Below are positions 9,266 through 19,387 of a stretch of DNA of 64,000 nucleotides, in pieces. The DNA is taken from positions 338,618-402,617 of the forward strand of contig CAMCZZ010000001.1 in assembly GCA_945888375.1 (NCBI GenBank), in the 5' to 3' direction. The first letter of the stretch is position 1. Each line of letters opens with the position of its first letter. Source of the stretch: Akkermansia muciniphila. Its GTDB lineage: Bacteria; Verrucomicrobiota; Verrucomicrobiia; Opitutales; Opitutaceae. The notes beneath the pieces were generated by a model that was given only the letters and a program-made list of their open reading frames with translations, searched no databases and was not told where the DNA came from. The position numbers and the translations under genes are program-made.

Positions 9266-10191
9266 CGCGATTGTTCCGGTTTGAACCAAGCGGCCAACAG
9301 GCGGTCGGCGCAACGGCCCGCTTCGTGCAGAGCCGGTCCGCAGTCCAGTGCCCCCGCACCCGCCGCGAGCCAGGTTTCGTAGGCGGTCGCGTAGCCGTCG
9401 GCGATCAAACCGGCCACCGCGCGCGCGGGCCGGCCTGGCTTGGCTCCGCGAAGCGGCACCGGGAGCACGCCGGTCGCGGCACGTGCGGTCACCGCTTCAT
9501 GGACCATGGAGACACTGTCTTCCGTGGCCCAGACCACGGCGGCACGAGCCAGTTCGCCGGCCAGCCAGCCGGGCGAGGTTTCCTGCCAAGGCACGCGCCG
9601 GGCGTGGCCCGGCATTTCCAGCGCGGCTAGAAATTTTTCCGGAGTGCGGCGGGAATCCGCCACTGTCCATGACAGGTCGGGCCGGGCGGCGATTACCCTT
9701 AAAATACCCGGCGTGAGCGCGGCGGCGTCCCAGCCATGATGTTTCGAGGGGCCGCCCAGCAGCACTAGTCCGCTGGCGGTTTTCGCGGGCAGCGTCTCCG
9801 GCACGCGGTTTAAGGCGCCCCGGGTCAGAATGCGCCTCGGGGAGTCCCCGGCGGCGGGGGCAAGGTCGTGGCGGGGGATCAGGGCAAGGTCAAAAAGGGT
9901 TGCGGGCAGGCTCGGCCGCATGATGACCACCGAGCGTGCGCCTGCTCGGCGGGTCGCCCACCAAAGAGGTAGGTGGGTGCGGTGTCCGGTGCCTATGATG
10001 AGTTGCGCCGGCGATCCTCTTGCTGCCGCCCGGAGTCGGAGCCAGAGGGATGCCCTGGGGTCGAGTCGCACGATCTCGTGGCTCGCGCCCGTGCGGGAGG
10101 CAAGGGCGAGGGCGAGGCCCACACTTTGGTTTTCGTGGCCGGCCCGGCCGTCGGAGAGCACCCGGATATGGCGTAGCCCAAATGCGTTCAC
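9262..10191 (-). CDS. ELM1-family (mitochondrial fission ELM1-like) protein
   Basis: This 309-aa protein resembles the bacterial ELM1/DUF1022 family, a GT-B-like fold often found in LPS gene sets. Visible features are IRVLSDGRAGHENQSVGLA at the N-terminus, IGTGHRTHLPL, VVIMRPSLPATLFDLALIPRHD, LLGGPSKHHGWD and WATEDSVSMVHEAV near the donor-like pocket. The biochemical role is not established for the family; a glycosyltransferase role is inferred. Its ATG overlaps the stop of the acyltransferase gene, and its own stop overlaps the next gene's ATG, so the three genes form one translationally coupled operon. Confidence 0.8.
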   Translation of the reverse strand: MNAFGLRHIRVLSDGRAGHENQSVGLALALASRTGASHEIVRLDPRASLWLRLRAAARGSPAQLIIGTGHRTHLPLWWATRRAGARSVVIMRPSLPATLFDLALIPRHDLAPAAGDSPRRILTRGALNRVPETLPAKTASGLVLLGGPSKHHGWDAAALTPGILRVIAARPDLSWTVADSRRTPEKFLAALEMPGHARRVPWQETSPGWLAGELARAAVVWATEDSVSMVHEAVTARAATGVLPVPLRGAKPGRPARAVAGLIADGYATAYETWLAAGAGALDCGPALHEAGRCADRLLAAWFKPEQSR

Positions 10192-11426
10192 GGTGCCCTT
10201 TCGTTGACCAAGCCGAGGCCGAGTTTGCGGCAGGCTCGGGCCAGTTCGGGGTCGGGAGAGGCAGCCACGACGTAATCGAGTGGCAGATCGGCCAATGCAT
10301 CAATCCGGCGCAGGTATGCCTCCGTGTCTTCTCCAGCGGCGCGGGGCGGGGCTTCGGGCGTGACGTCATCGGGGGTCGCGGCGGGTGAAGCGGGTAGGTG
10401 GCCTTGCGCATCGGGCCAGAGCAGGGCGCGGCGGCGCTTGGTGGCGGGTGGGCAGAAACCGCGCGGCAGTTTGCCCGGCGGGCGATGGGGACGGGTGCGG
10501 GACACCTTCCAGCGGTCCTGCATCCAGAAAACATCTTCGGGACTCACCCGCATGACCCGCTCCAGTAGTTCCATGACCCGACCGGTGGTCGGTTCGGCTT
10601 GGTCGCAGGTGTGGAAACCCAGTTCCCAGCGTCCGGGCGCGACGGTGCGCAGGGAGACCCCGATCAGGGCCGCGCCGGTGCGGCGCGCGAGCACGGCGGG
10701 TAGTGGCGTGGCGCTGGCGTTGCGGCCAAAGAGCGGGGCGATTTCACCGATTTTCCCCGCGCGCTGGTCGGAGAGGATGGACAGCACGCCACCCGTCCTC
10801 AAGAACGCGGCCATGGCGAGGGGGTTGTCGTCCTTGGAGAACATCCGCAGGCCGTGTTGCTGACGTTTTGCCAGGACGCGTTGATCCATCAGCGGATTGT
10901 TCAGTGGGCGGTAGATGTTGGCTACCTTCACCCCGGGGGGCAGGAGGCGGGGAATCCACTGGGCGAGGGCCTCCCAGTTACCCATGTGAGCCAGCACGGC
11001 GATGACGCCTTTTCCGCGTGCCTGGGCTTCCCAGAGAATCTGCTCGTCGCGCATGGTGATGGCTGCCTCGACGTGGCGGCCATCGTTTGCGGCCGTCCCG
11101 AGTGAGCAGATCAGGTTGGCGCCGCTCCGTCGGAAAACCTCCCGGGCCAGCGTGGTTTGCTCCTCGGCTGTGCGCTCGCCGGCGAAGGCGATGCGCAGAT
11201 TGCGTTCCACGATCCGCCGGCGTTTCCCGAGCAACGCGTAGGCGGCTCCTCCCGCGGCCCGGCCGAGGCTTGCCAGCCAAGGGAGAGGCAGAAGACGCAG
11301 GCCCTGCTCGAACACCCGAAAGGCCAACGTTTCCAGATGCCATTGCAACCGCCGCGCAGGGGTGGGCCGGATCGGTTCGCGCTGATACGCGTTCGGATGG
11401 GTGGCGGCGTTTTCTTCGGGCGACAT
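10188..11426 (-). CDS. LpxL/HtrB-type lauroyl acyltransferase with C-terminal extension
   Basis: The 412-aa protein matches Kdo2-lipid A late acyltransferases. The N-terminal part (about 25-320) has ERNLRIAF, the HX4E catalytic motif HMGNWE at 147-152, NIYRPLNNPLMD, SDQRAG and the late EDVFWMQDRWK motif. It would add a secondary acyl chain to lipid A on the cytoplasmic face. Typical LpxL is about 300 aa; here about 90 extra residues follow (from ALLWPDAQGHLPAS to the end), with a proline-rich linker and a small alpha/beta-looking tail (YLRRIDALADLPLDYVVA). That tail may be an extra domain. It heads the operon with the ELM1-like and glycosyltransferase genes. Confidence 0.85.
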   Translation of the reverse strand: MSPEENAATHPNAYQREPIRPTPARRLQWHLETLAFRVFEQGLRLLPLPWLASLGRAAGGAAYALLGKRRRIVERNLRIAFAGERTAEEQTTLAREVFRRSGANLICSLGTAANDGRHVEAAITMRDEQILWEAQARGKGVIAVLAHMGNWEALAQWIPRLLPPGVKVANIYRPLNNPLMDQRVLAKRQQHGLRMFSKDDNPLAMAAFLRTGGVLSILSDQRAGKIGEIAPLFGRNASATPLPAVLARRTGAALIGVSLRTVAPGRWELGFHTCDQAEPTTGRVMELLERVMRVSPEDVFWMQDRWKVSRTRPHRPPGKLPRGFCPPATKRRRALLWPDAQGHLPASPAATPDDVTPEAPPRAAGEDTEAYLRRIDALADLPLDYVVAASPDPELARACRKLGLGLVNERAP

Positions 11427-11560
11427 CGGGCTGGTAATAGACGTTTGGGCCCCTCCTGCCCGCCCGCAAGCCCTGGCGTGGGGCGGGTAATCTCGGCGTA
11501 GGCGGGCTTCGCGTGGCTTGCGCCGGTCTGTTTTCCGCTGTTACGACCTCTCTCCTCCAG

Positions 11561-12538
<978 letters not shown>

Positions 12539-12557
12539 ATCGCAGCCCCCGTTTTCC

Positions 12558-13538
12558 ATGTCCGCCCCCATCCTCGAACTCCGCGATGTCCAAACCCATT
12601 TCCCGGTCGAGAGCGGGTTGTTTTTTAAGCGTCGCACCGGCACGGTGAAGGCGGTCGATGGCGTGTCGCTCACTCTGGCGCAGGGCGAGGTTCTCGGCTT
12701 GGTCGGCGAGTCCGGCTGCGGTAAATCCACCCTCGCCCGCACCATCATGGGGCTTCTGCCGGCGACCGGGGGTAGCGTCTGGCTGGAGGGAAAAAATCTC
12801 ACCGTCGAGGCCGCGACCGGCGAGGCCCGGCGCGCGTTGCAGATGGTTTTTCAGGACCCTTTCGCTTCGTTAAATCCCCGTCTGAGCGTCGGTGAAGCCC
12901 TGGCCGAGCCGTTGCGGGTGCACCGCCTCCGGCCTGCCTCCGATATCCCTGCGCGCGTCGCCGAGCTGGCGGCCCTGGTCGGCATTCCGGCTCGGTCGCT
13001 CGCCAAATACCCGCACGAGTTTTCCGGCGGCCAGCGTCAACGCATCGCCATCGCCCGGGCCCTCGCGCTTGAGCCCCGGGTCATCGTGGCGGACGAGCCG
13101 GTGTCCGCGCTCGACGTGTCCATCCAGGCGCAGATTTTAAACTTGTTGGCCAAACTGGTGCGCGATCTGGGCCTGAGCCTCGTCTTCATCGCGCATGACC
13201 TCTCGGTGGTGAAACACCTCTCGGACCGCGTCGCGGTGATGTATCTTGGCCGCATCGTCGAGCTCGGCTCGGCCTGCGACGTGATTGAGCGTCCCCAGCA
13301 TCCCTATACGAGGGCCTTGGTAAGCGCCGTGCCCCGACCCGATCCGGAAGGCGAGCGCGCCCGCCGCCGCATCGTGTTGGCCGGTGATCCGCCCAGCCCG
13401 CTCGATCCGCCGGGCGGGTGTCCCTTTCATCCTCGTTGCGCCCACGCGGTCGAGGCTTGCCGCTCGGTGGTGCCTTCGCTTGCACCCTGCGCCGGCCGCG
13501 AGGTCTCCTGCCTTCGCGCCGGTGAATTGCCGTCCTGA
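12558..13538 (+). CDS. Oligopeptide ABC transporter ATPase (OppF/DppF type)
   Basis: The 326-aa partner of the upstream ATPase starts at MSAPILELRDV. It carries Walker A GESGCGKST, Q loop FQDPFASLNP, signature FSGGQRQRI, Walker B VIVADEPVSALD and H-loop IAHDLSVV. The C-terminal oligo_HPY region (HPYTRALVSAVP ... CPFHPRCAHAVEAC) is present. A GC-rich inverted repeat between this gene and the convergent rlmI-like gene may end both transcripts but lacks a U tract. Confidence 0.92.
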   Translation: MSAPILELRDVQTHFPVESGLFFKRRTGTVKAVDGVSLTLAQGEVLGLVGESGCGKSTLARTIMGLLPATGGSVWLEGKNLTVEAATGEARRALQMVFQDPFASLNPRLSVGEALAEPLRVHRLRPASDIPARVAELAALVGIPARSLAKYPHEFSGGQRQRIAIARALALEPRVIVADEPVSALDVSIQAQILNLLAKLVRDLGLSLVFIAHDLSVVKHLSDRVAVMYLGRIVELGSACDVIERPQHPYTRALVSAVPRPDPEGERARRRIVLAGDPPSPLDPPGGCPFHPRCAHAVEACRSVVPSLAPCAGREVSCLRAGELPS

Positions 13539-13554
13539 GCCCGGCAGGGCCGGC

Positions 13555-14718
13555 TCACTCCACCCGCAGGATGTAGCCGCGCAGATACTCGCTCTCCGGC
13601 ATGGTCACCAGCACAGGGTGATCGGCCGGTTGGTGGCAAAATTCCACCACCTGGACCTTGCGTTTGGCGTCATTGGCCGCGTCGGCGAGCACGCCACGCA
13701 ATTCCGCGTCCTGCATGTGGTGGGAGCAGGTGTAGGTGGCGAGCAGGCCCCCGGGTGAAAGGGCCTTCATGGCGCGGAGGTTGAGTTCCTTGTAACCGCG
13801 CAGCGCACCTTCGAGCGCGCTCTTCGATTTAGCGAAGGGCGGAGGATCGAGCACGATCAGGTCCCAGGTTTCGGCGTGCTTGGCCCCGAAGTAGTCAAAG
13901 ACGTTCACGCTCTCAAACTCTGCCGCCACGCCGTTGCGCTCGGCATTTCGCTGGGCCTGAGAGATGGCGTCAAAGGCGCTGTCCAGTCCGCGCACCTGCG
14001 CGGCGCCGGCCCGGGCGGCGTGCAGCGCGAAGGAGCCTTGGTTGCAAAAAGCATCCAGCACCCGGCGCCCCCGGGCGTGGCGCGCGACGGCCGCGTGTTG
14101 TTCCCGCTGGTCGAGGTAGAAGCCGGTTTTTTGACCGTTTTGGAGGTCCAGCCAGTAATCAAAGCCGTCGATCGATTGCCAGCGGGGCGCCCAGTCGCGG
14201 CCGCTGCGCGTGGACACGGCCAATTCCAGGCCCTCGAGGCGGCGGATGTTGGCGTCGTTGCGCAGGATGATCTCGGCCGCGCCGCTCATTTCTGCGAGCA
14301 GCTCGACCACGAGTGCGGCGCGTTTATCCAGCGCCAGAGTCTGGATCTGGACGACGAGAGTATCGCCGAACTGGTCGGCGACCAGGCCGGGCAAGTCATC
14401 TGATTCGGACCAGACGAGGCGCCGGTTGGCGGTGGGATCAATGCCGCCGCGGCGGGCAAGGGCGCGGCTCAGAGCGCCCCGCAGGTAGGCCTCGTCCAGC
14501 CCCACTCGATCCCGGCTCAGCTTGCGCCAGACTATCTGCGAGCGGGAATTGTAGATGCCGGTCCCGAGGAAGCGGCCGGTGCGGTCGCGTAGCTCAATGA
14601 CCTCGCCGTCGTGCTCCGCCGGGGCGAGGGCCTCGACCTCGTTGGCGAAAACCCAGGGGTGTCCGTTGAGCACGCGCGAGCGGATGTTGGCTTTTAATTT
14701 CAGCGAAGCTTCGGCCAT
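13555..14718 (-). CDS. Class I SAM-dependent rRNA methyltransferase, RlmI family
   Basis: The 387-aa product has an N-terminal PUA-like domain (HPWVFANEV.. GEVIELRDRTGRFLGTGIYN), a linker, then a Rossmann methyltransferase domain. Visible motifs are NGQKTGFYLDQRE, VLDAFCNQGSFALHAARAGA (SAM site), NVFDYF and LIVLDPPPFAKSKSA, the catalytic loop of 5-methylcytosine RlmI-like enzymes. RlmI methylates C1962 of 23S rRNA in E. coli; orthology is likely but not proven. Confidence 0.88.
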   Translation of the reverse strand: MAEASLKLKANIRSRVLNGHPWVFANEVEALAPAEHDGEVIELRDRTGRFLGTGIYNSRSQIVWRKLSRDRVGLDEAYLRGALSRALARRGGIDPTANRRLVWSESDDLPGLVADQFGDTLVVQIQTLALDKRAALVVELLAEMSGAAEIILRNDANIRRLEGLELAVSTRSGRDWAPRWQSIDGFDYWLDLQNGQKTGFYLDQREQHAAVARHARGRRVLDAFCNQGSFALHAARAGAAQVRGLDSAFDAISQAQRNAERNGVAAEFESVNVFDYFGAKHAETWDLIVLDPPPFAKSKSALEGALRGYKELNLRAMKALSPGGLLATYTCSHHMQDAELRGVLADAANDAKRKVQVVEFCHQPADHPVLVTMPESEYLRGYILRVE

Positions 14719-14890
14719 AGCCCCCCACCCTCAACCGCCGCCTCCGGGGTCGAAAGCACAAAAACTATCCGCCTGTGCCGCCCTTGCGGAGTAGTTGCCG
14801 GCCAAACCAGGCTTCTTTTGGAGATTTCACCCCCCGCTCGCGTTTTCCCTTCCCCTCGCCGCCTGCGGGTCGTGTGCTCCTTTTTTCGCC

Positions 14891-16528
14891 ATGACGTCCG
14901 CCCAGGAAATCGCCCGCCGCCGCACCTTTGCCATCATCTCGCACCCCGACGCTGGTAAAACCACGCTTACCGAGAAGTTCCTTCTCTACGGCAACGCCAT
15001 CCACCTCGCCGGCTCCGTCACCGCCCGCAAACAGCAGCGCGCCACCACTTCGGATTGGATGGAGCTGGAGAAGCAGCGCGGTATCTCGATCTCCTCCACC
15101 GTCCTGCAGTTCGATTATCAGGGCTACGCGGTCAACCTGCTCGACACCCCCGGCCACAAGGATTTCTCCGAGGATACCTACCGCGTGCTGACCGCCGTTG
15201 ACGCCGCCCTGATGGTGATCGACTCGGCCAAGGGCATCGAGCCCCAGACCCGCAAACTGTTTGAAGTCTGCCGTCGCCGCGGCATCCCGATTTTCACGTT
15301 TTTCAACAAGTGCGACCGCCCGACGCAGAACCCCCTCGAACTCATCGACGAACTCGAGAGGATTCTCGGCCTCGCGCCTTGCCCTCTGACCTGGCCGTTG
15401 GGTAACGGCCCCGGGTTTCGCGGGGTCTATGACCGCCGTGTCGGCCAGGTGCACCTCTTTGAGCGCGTCCCCGGCGGCGCCTTCCGCGCTCCGGTCAACG
15501 TCACCGGCCTCGATGATCCCCTCGTGCGCGACAAGTTTGATGACCTCACCTACGCCGAGGTGACGGAGCAGATCGCCATGCTTGATGGTGCCACCGCCGC
15601 CTTCGACCTCGCCGCCGTGCATGCCGGCAAACAGACGCCGGTCTTCTTCGGCTCGGCGGTGAACAACTTCGGCGTGCAACTGCTGCTGGAGGGCTTTCTC
15701 CAAAACTCCATCCCCCCGACCCCGCGCCGCTCCGTCACGATTACCGCCCCCGGCGCACCCGCGCCGACCGAGACCCGCGTCGTGCCTATCGAGCACCCGA
15801 AGTTCTCCGGCTTCGTTTTCAAGATCCAGGCCAACATGGATCCGAAGCATCGCGACCGTATCGCTTTCATCCGCGTCTGCTCCGGCAAGTTTGAGCGCGA
15901 CATGGTCGTCACCCACCAGCGAACCGGCAAGCAGGTGCGCCTCTCCTCCTCCCACAAGCTCTTCGGCCAGGAACGCGAGACCGTGGACGTGGCCTGGCCG
16001 GGTGATGTGATCGGTCTGGTCGGGCATGACGCCTTCGGCATTGGCGACACTCTTACCGAGGACCGCACCCTCGCCTACGACGAGATCCCGCGTTTCCCGT
16101 CGGAGGTCTTTGCCTATATTTTCAATCCCACCAGTTCCGACGCCAAAAAATATCGCACCGGCCTCGAGCAGCTCCTCCAGGAGGGTGTCGTGCAATCCTT
16201 CATGCCGCGCAACGCCCCGCCGGGGGCGACCCTCCTCGCGGCAGTCGGCCCGCTGCAATTCGAGGTGGTGCAGTCGCGCTTAAAATCTGAATACAACGCC
16301 GAGTGTCGCATCGACCCGACCCCTTGGACGCAGCTCCGCTGGGTCTCGCCGCACCCCGCCTTGGAGAATCCCAATGCCATTGTAGTCGCCAGCGGCGTCG
16401 CCTTCGGCACCGACAAGTTTGGTCACCCCGTGGTGCTCTTCCCGAATGACTGGACGCGAGATTATTTCGTCGAAAAAAACCCTGAGTTAAAGCTCCACGA
16501 GATGCCCATCGAGCAGACGGGGGCCTGA
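14891..16528 (+). CDS. prfC: Peptide chain release factor 3
   Basis: The 545-aa GTPase recycles RF1/RF2 after termination. The G1 motif is HPDAGKTTLTEK, G2 lies in EKQRGISISSTV, G3 is DTPGHKDFSEDTYR and G4 is NKCDRP, followed by the RF3-specific ELE and a C-terminal region (GPLQFEVVQSRLKSEYNAECRID). The length is normal. The ATG at 14891 (MTSAQEIARRRTFAIISHPD) is preferred; the in-frame ATG at 14795 would add 32 unrelated residues. Confidence 0.96.
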   Translation: MTSAQEIARRRTFAIISHPDAGKTTLTEKFLLYGNAIHLAGSVTARKQQRATTSDWMELEKQRGISISSTVLQFDYQGYAVNLLDTPGHKDFSEDTYRVLTAVDAALMVIDSAKGIEPQTRKLFEVCRRRGIPIFTFFNKCDRPTQNPLELIDELERILGLAPCPLTWPLGNGPGFRGVYDRRVGQVHLFERVPGGAFRAPVNVTGLDDPLVRDKFDDLTYAEVTEQIAMLDGATAAFDLAAVHAGKQTPVFFGSAVNNFGVQLLLEGFLQNSIPPTPRRSVTITAPGAPAPTETRVVPIEHPKFSGFVFKIQANMDPKHRDRIAFIRVCSGKFERDMVVTHQRTGKQVRLSSSHKLFGQERETVDVAWPGDVIGLVGHDAFGIGDTLTEDRTLAYDEIPRFPSEVFAYIFNPTSSDAKKYRTGLEQLLQEGVVQSFMPRNAPPGATLLAAVGPLQFEVVQSRLKSEYNAECRIDPTPWTQLRWVSPHPALENPNAIVVASGVAFGTDKFGHPVVLFPNDWTRDYFVEKNPELKLHEMPIEQTGA

Positions 16529-16569
16529 GCTTTCCGTCCGGCGACAAGGTCCGGCCCCTGCCCACGCCC

Positions 16570-17484
16570 ATGCCCGCCGCCGTGCCACGCCCGCCCGATG
16601 GATTGCATCCGCTAAACCCGCACCGCGGGCGCTACGATTTCCCCCGGCTCGTCGCCGCCCTGCCGGCGCTCGCGGCGCATGTGCGGCCTCATCCGATTGA
16701 GGGCGACACCATCGACTTTGCCGATCCGGCTTCCGTGCTGGCCTTGAATCGCGCCCTCCTGCTTGCCCACCACGGGCTGGCCCGGTGGGACCTGCCGCCC
16801 GGAGCGCTCTGCCCTCCGGTGCCCGGCCGGGCCGATTACCTCTGCCACGTTGCCGATCTGCTGCCGCCCGGCGCGGTCTCCGCCGACGTCCCGGTGTTGG
16901 AGATCGGCACCGGGGCTGGGTGCATCTACCCTTTGCTGGGAGCACGCATGCTGGGCTGGAGCTTCGTCGCCTCCGATATCTCGCCCGAGTCCCTGCGCTG
17001 GGCGTCCGATTTGCTTGCGGCCAACGCCCTCGCCGGCCGCATCGAGCTGCGTCTGCAACCAGAACCGTTGGCTGTATTTGAGAACGTTGTCCGATCGGGT
17101 GAACGCTTCGCCCTCTCGATCTGCAACCCGCCTTTCCACGCCTCCGCCGCCGAGGCGGGGGCCGGCACGCTGCGCAAACTGCGCAATCTTGGCGCCGTCG
17201 CCGGCCGGCGCGACGCCCGCGGCCGCCCGGTTCTCAATTTCGGCGGCCGGGCCCACGAGCTCTGGTGCCCCGGCGGCGAGCTCGGTTTTGCCGGCCGGAT
17301 GATCGCCGAGAGCGCGCGTCGCCCCGGCTTGTGCGGCTGGTTTACCTGCCTCGTCGCCAAGAGCGCCCACCTCCCCTTGTTGGACGCTGCGCTGCGCCGG
17401 GTTTCCGCCGCCGAGGTGCGTGTGCTGCCCATGCGCCATGGGGAAAAACATTCCCGCATCCTCGCCTGGCGTTTTGCGAGTTGA
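16570..17484 (+). CDS. rlmF: 23S rRNA (adenine(1618)-N(6))-methyltransferase
   Basis: The 304-aa protein has RlmF hallmarks: DGLHPLNPHRGRYDFPRLV at the N-terminus, VPGRADYLCHVADLL, the SAM site VLEIGTGAGCIYPLLGA and the catalytic NPPFHASA. It methylates N6 of A1618 in 23S rRNA in E. coli. It lies 41 bp behind prfC on the same strand, so both may be co-expressed translation genes. Confidence 0.9.
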   Translation: MPAAVPRPPDGLHPLNPHRGRYDFPRLVAALPALAAHVRPHPIEGDTIDFADPASVLALNRALLLAHHGLARWDLPPGALCPPVPGRADYLCHVADLLPPGAVSADVPVLEIGTGAGCIYPLLGARMLGWSFVASDISPESLRWASDLLAANALAGRIELRLQPEPLAVFENVVRSGERFALSICNPPFHASAAEAGAGTLRKLRNLGAVAGRRDARGRPVLNFGGRAHELWCPGGELGFAGRMIAESARRPGLCGWFTCLVAKSAHLPLLDAALRRVSAAEVRVLPMRHGEKHSRILAWRFAS

Positions 17485-17577
17485 GCGCAACGGGGGGGCA
17501 GAAGGTTTTCGGAATGCTGGTTTCTGGCTCGCCCAGGACGGAGGAACCTTGCTCGCTCGCCACGTTCCCTTCCTTCC

Positions 17578-18528
17578 GTGCGACTCTTTTTTTTACCCGC
17601 TCTGCTGCTGTCCATCGCCGCGCTCCTGGCGCCTGCCCTCCGCGCCGATTATAAGGGCGCCGTCGTGGTCGATGCCGCCACCGGCTCCGTGCTTTCGGAG
17701 GAAAATGCCGATGTCGTCTCGCCGCCGGCGAGCGTCACGAAGCTCATGACCTTCCTCGTGGTCCACGATGCTCTGACGGCCGGCAAGATCCGGCTCGATA
17801 CGCCCGTGCCAGTGGCGCTTGAGGATGCCAAGACCGGCGGCACCCAGGTCTGGCTCGACCCGCGCGAGACCTTTTCCGTGCAGGATCTGCTTTATGCACT
17901 GATGATCCAGTCGGCCAACGACGCTGCCAGCGCCCTCGCCCGCGCCTCCGCCGGCTCGCGTGAGGCCTTTGTAGCGCAGATGAATGCCCGCGCTGCGGCC
18001 CTCGGGATGACCCAAACCACCTTCCGCTCGCCCCATGGCCTGCCACCCGCTTCGCGAAAAATCGCCGAGGGCGATCTCACCTCGCCGCGTGACCTCGCCC
18101 TGCTTGCCCGCGAACTCGTGCTCCACACCGACGTCCTTAACTACACGTCGGTGAAAACTCGTGAATTCGGAGCCGGCGTGCGACCCCAGGCCGTGGTGAT
18201 GAATAATCACAATCACCTGCTCGGTGCAGTCACGGGGTGCGATGGCCTGAAGACGGGCTTCACCAACGCGGCCGGCTTTTGCCTTGCCGCGACCGCCCAG
18301 CGCGACGCCAAACGCGTGATTGTAGTCGTGATGGGAAGCCCGGATCGCAAGACCCGCGATGCCCACGTGCGCCGCCTGATCGAGGAGGGATTTGCCAAAG
18401 TGCCCGCTACCTCGGTTTTCACCGGACCGCCCGTGGCGGTGACGCCGGTCGCCGCGCCGGCCGCCCCGGGCGTCGCGCCGGTATCTAATGAGCCGCCGGC
18501 GGTGCGCTTTGTTTTGCCCAAGCGCTGA
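17578..18528 (+). CDS. D-alanyl-D-alanine carboxypeptidase (penicillin-binding protein, S11)
   Basis: The 316-aa protein starts with a signal peptide (FFLPALLLSIAALLAPALRA), so it acts in the periplasm on peptidoglycan pentapeptides. All three active-site motifs are present: SxxK in PPASVTKLM, SxN in IQSANDAASAL, and KTG in CDGLKTGFTNAAGFC. The Pro/Ala-rich tail (about 280-316) replaces the DacA C-terminal domain. The start is GTG at 17578, which puts the basic residue and hydrophobic core in normal position. Confidence 0.93.
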   Translation: MRLFFLPALLLSIAALLAPALRADYKGAVVVDAATGSVLSEENADVVSPPASVTKLMTFLVVHDALTAGKIRLDTPVPVALEDAKTGGTQVWLDPRETFSVQDLLYALMIQSANDAASALARASAGSREAFVAQMNARAAALGMTQTTFRSPHGLPPASRKIAEGDLTSPRDLALLARELVLHTDVLNYTSVKTREFGAGVRPQAVVMNNHNHLLGAVTGCDGLKTGFTNAAGFCLAATAQRDAKRVIVVVMGSPDRKTRDAHVRRLIEEGFAKVPATSVFTGPPVAVTPVAAPAAPGVAPVSNEPPAVRFVLPKR

Positions 18529-18543
18529 GCCGTGGCGGGGGCC

Positions 18544-19269
18544 TCAGTGTCCGTGTTCCAGGAAGAGCATCAGCACGCCTAGCAGACCGAAGACGGCGGA
18601 CAGCAGGCCGGCTTCGTGGCGTTCCAGCCGTTTCAGATCGATGCCACGCAGGCCGCGCAGGGTCAGCCAGGTGAACAACGCCATGCCCCCGAGCGTTCCC
18701 GCGGCGAGGATGCCGCTGAGCACGAAAAAGCCGGGCCAGCCGAACTGCACTCCGGAGAGGTAAACCGGCAGAAAGGCCTCGCAGGGCGAAAGGGTCAGCA
18801 TGACCAGCAAGCCACTGATCGCGGCCCAGTCGCCGGTTTCTGTTTTCCCCAAAGGGCTCTCGCGCAGTTCGTGTTCGAGGTGGGTGGCATCCTGCTCCCG
18901 CCCGCAGGCCGGGCTGGCGTGGTGATGGCCGCCGGGCAGGTGGTGATGGCGCAGGCCGGAGCCACGCAGCTCCTGAATGGCGAAATAGGCGGCGACTACG
19001 AGGAGCAGGCTACCCGCGATGGTTTTGAATAGTTCGCCGAAATGCTCGTCCAAGGCGAAGCCCAGCCAGGCCACGCCCAGACCGAGCAAGGAAGTCAGCG
19101 CCACGTGGCCAAGACCGGCGGCGAGGGCTACGCCCATGGTCTTCCCCTCGCGCCAACCACGCGCCCGCGCGACCAGCACGAACGGCAGCCAATGCGTCGG
19201 CAGCGCGGCGTGGAAAAACGCCACCGTAAAGCCGGTCGCAGCGAGGGTCGCGAGGACGGTGGTGTTCAT
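18544..19269 (-). CDS. Integral membrane protein with His-rich loop, TauE/UreH/NicO-like
   Basis: The 241-aa protein has about six hydrophobic helices with an internal repeat and a cytoplasmic or periplasmic loop rich in histidine (LRHHHLPGGHHHASPACG, then more His). LSPCEAFLPVYL in the second half resembles the PCxxF-type signature of the UreH/DsbD-like membrane superfamily. A role in metal (nickel/cobalt) or sulfite transport is inferred from the loop and family. The start is the ATG at 19269; an upstream in-frame ATG at 19599 runs through the ferredoxin gene and is a shadow. It is convergent with the carboxypeptidase gene. Confidence 0.72.
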   Translation of the reverse strand: MNTTVLATLAATGFTVAFFHAALPTHWLPFVLVARARGWREGKTMGVALAAGLGHVALTSLLGLGVAWLGFALDEHFGELFKTIAGSLLLVVAAYFAIQELRGSGLRHHHLPGGHHHASPACGREQDATHLEHELRESPLGKTETGDWAAISGLLVMLTLSPCEAFLPVYLSGVQFGWPGFFVLSGILAAGTLGGMALFTWLTLRGLRGIDLKRLERHEAGLLSAVFGLLGVLMLFLEHGH

Positions 19270-19387
19270 GGAAAGGGTTATTGGGGGACGGCCCGTGTGT
19301 CCGGCGGGAAACGCGGAACGCAAGGCATCGCTCGCCCAGCGCGCGCTGTCGAGCGTGCGCTGGCCGGATCTTACCGTAGCAAAGTCG

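Noticed and set aside
13538..13555. Bidirectional terminator between the OppF-like and RlmI-like genes
   Set aside because: The GC-rich inverted repeat has no T run, so a terminator call would be speculative.
14765..16258. Long minus-strand open frame opposite prfC
   Set aside because: Composition-driven antisense frame; prfC has all GTPase motifs.
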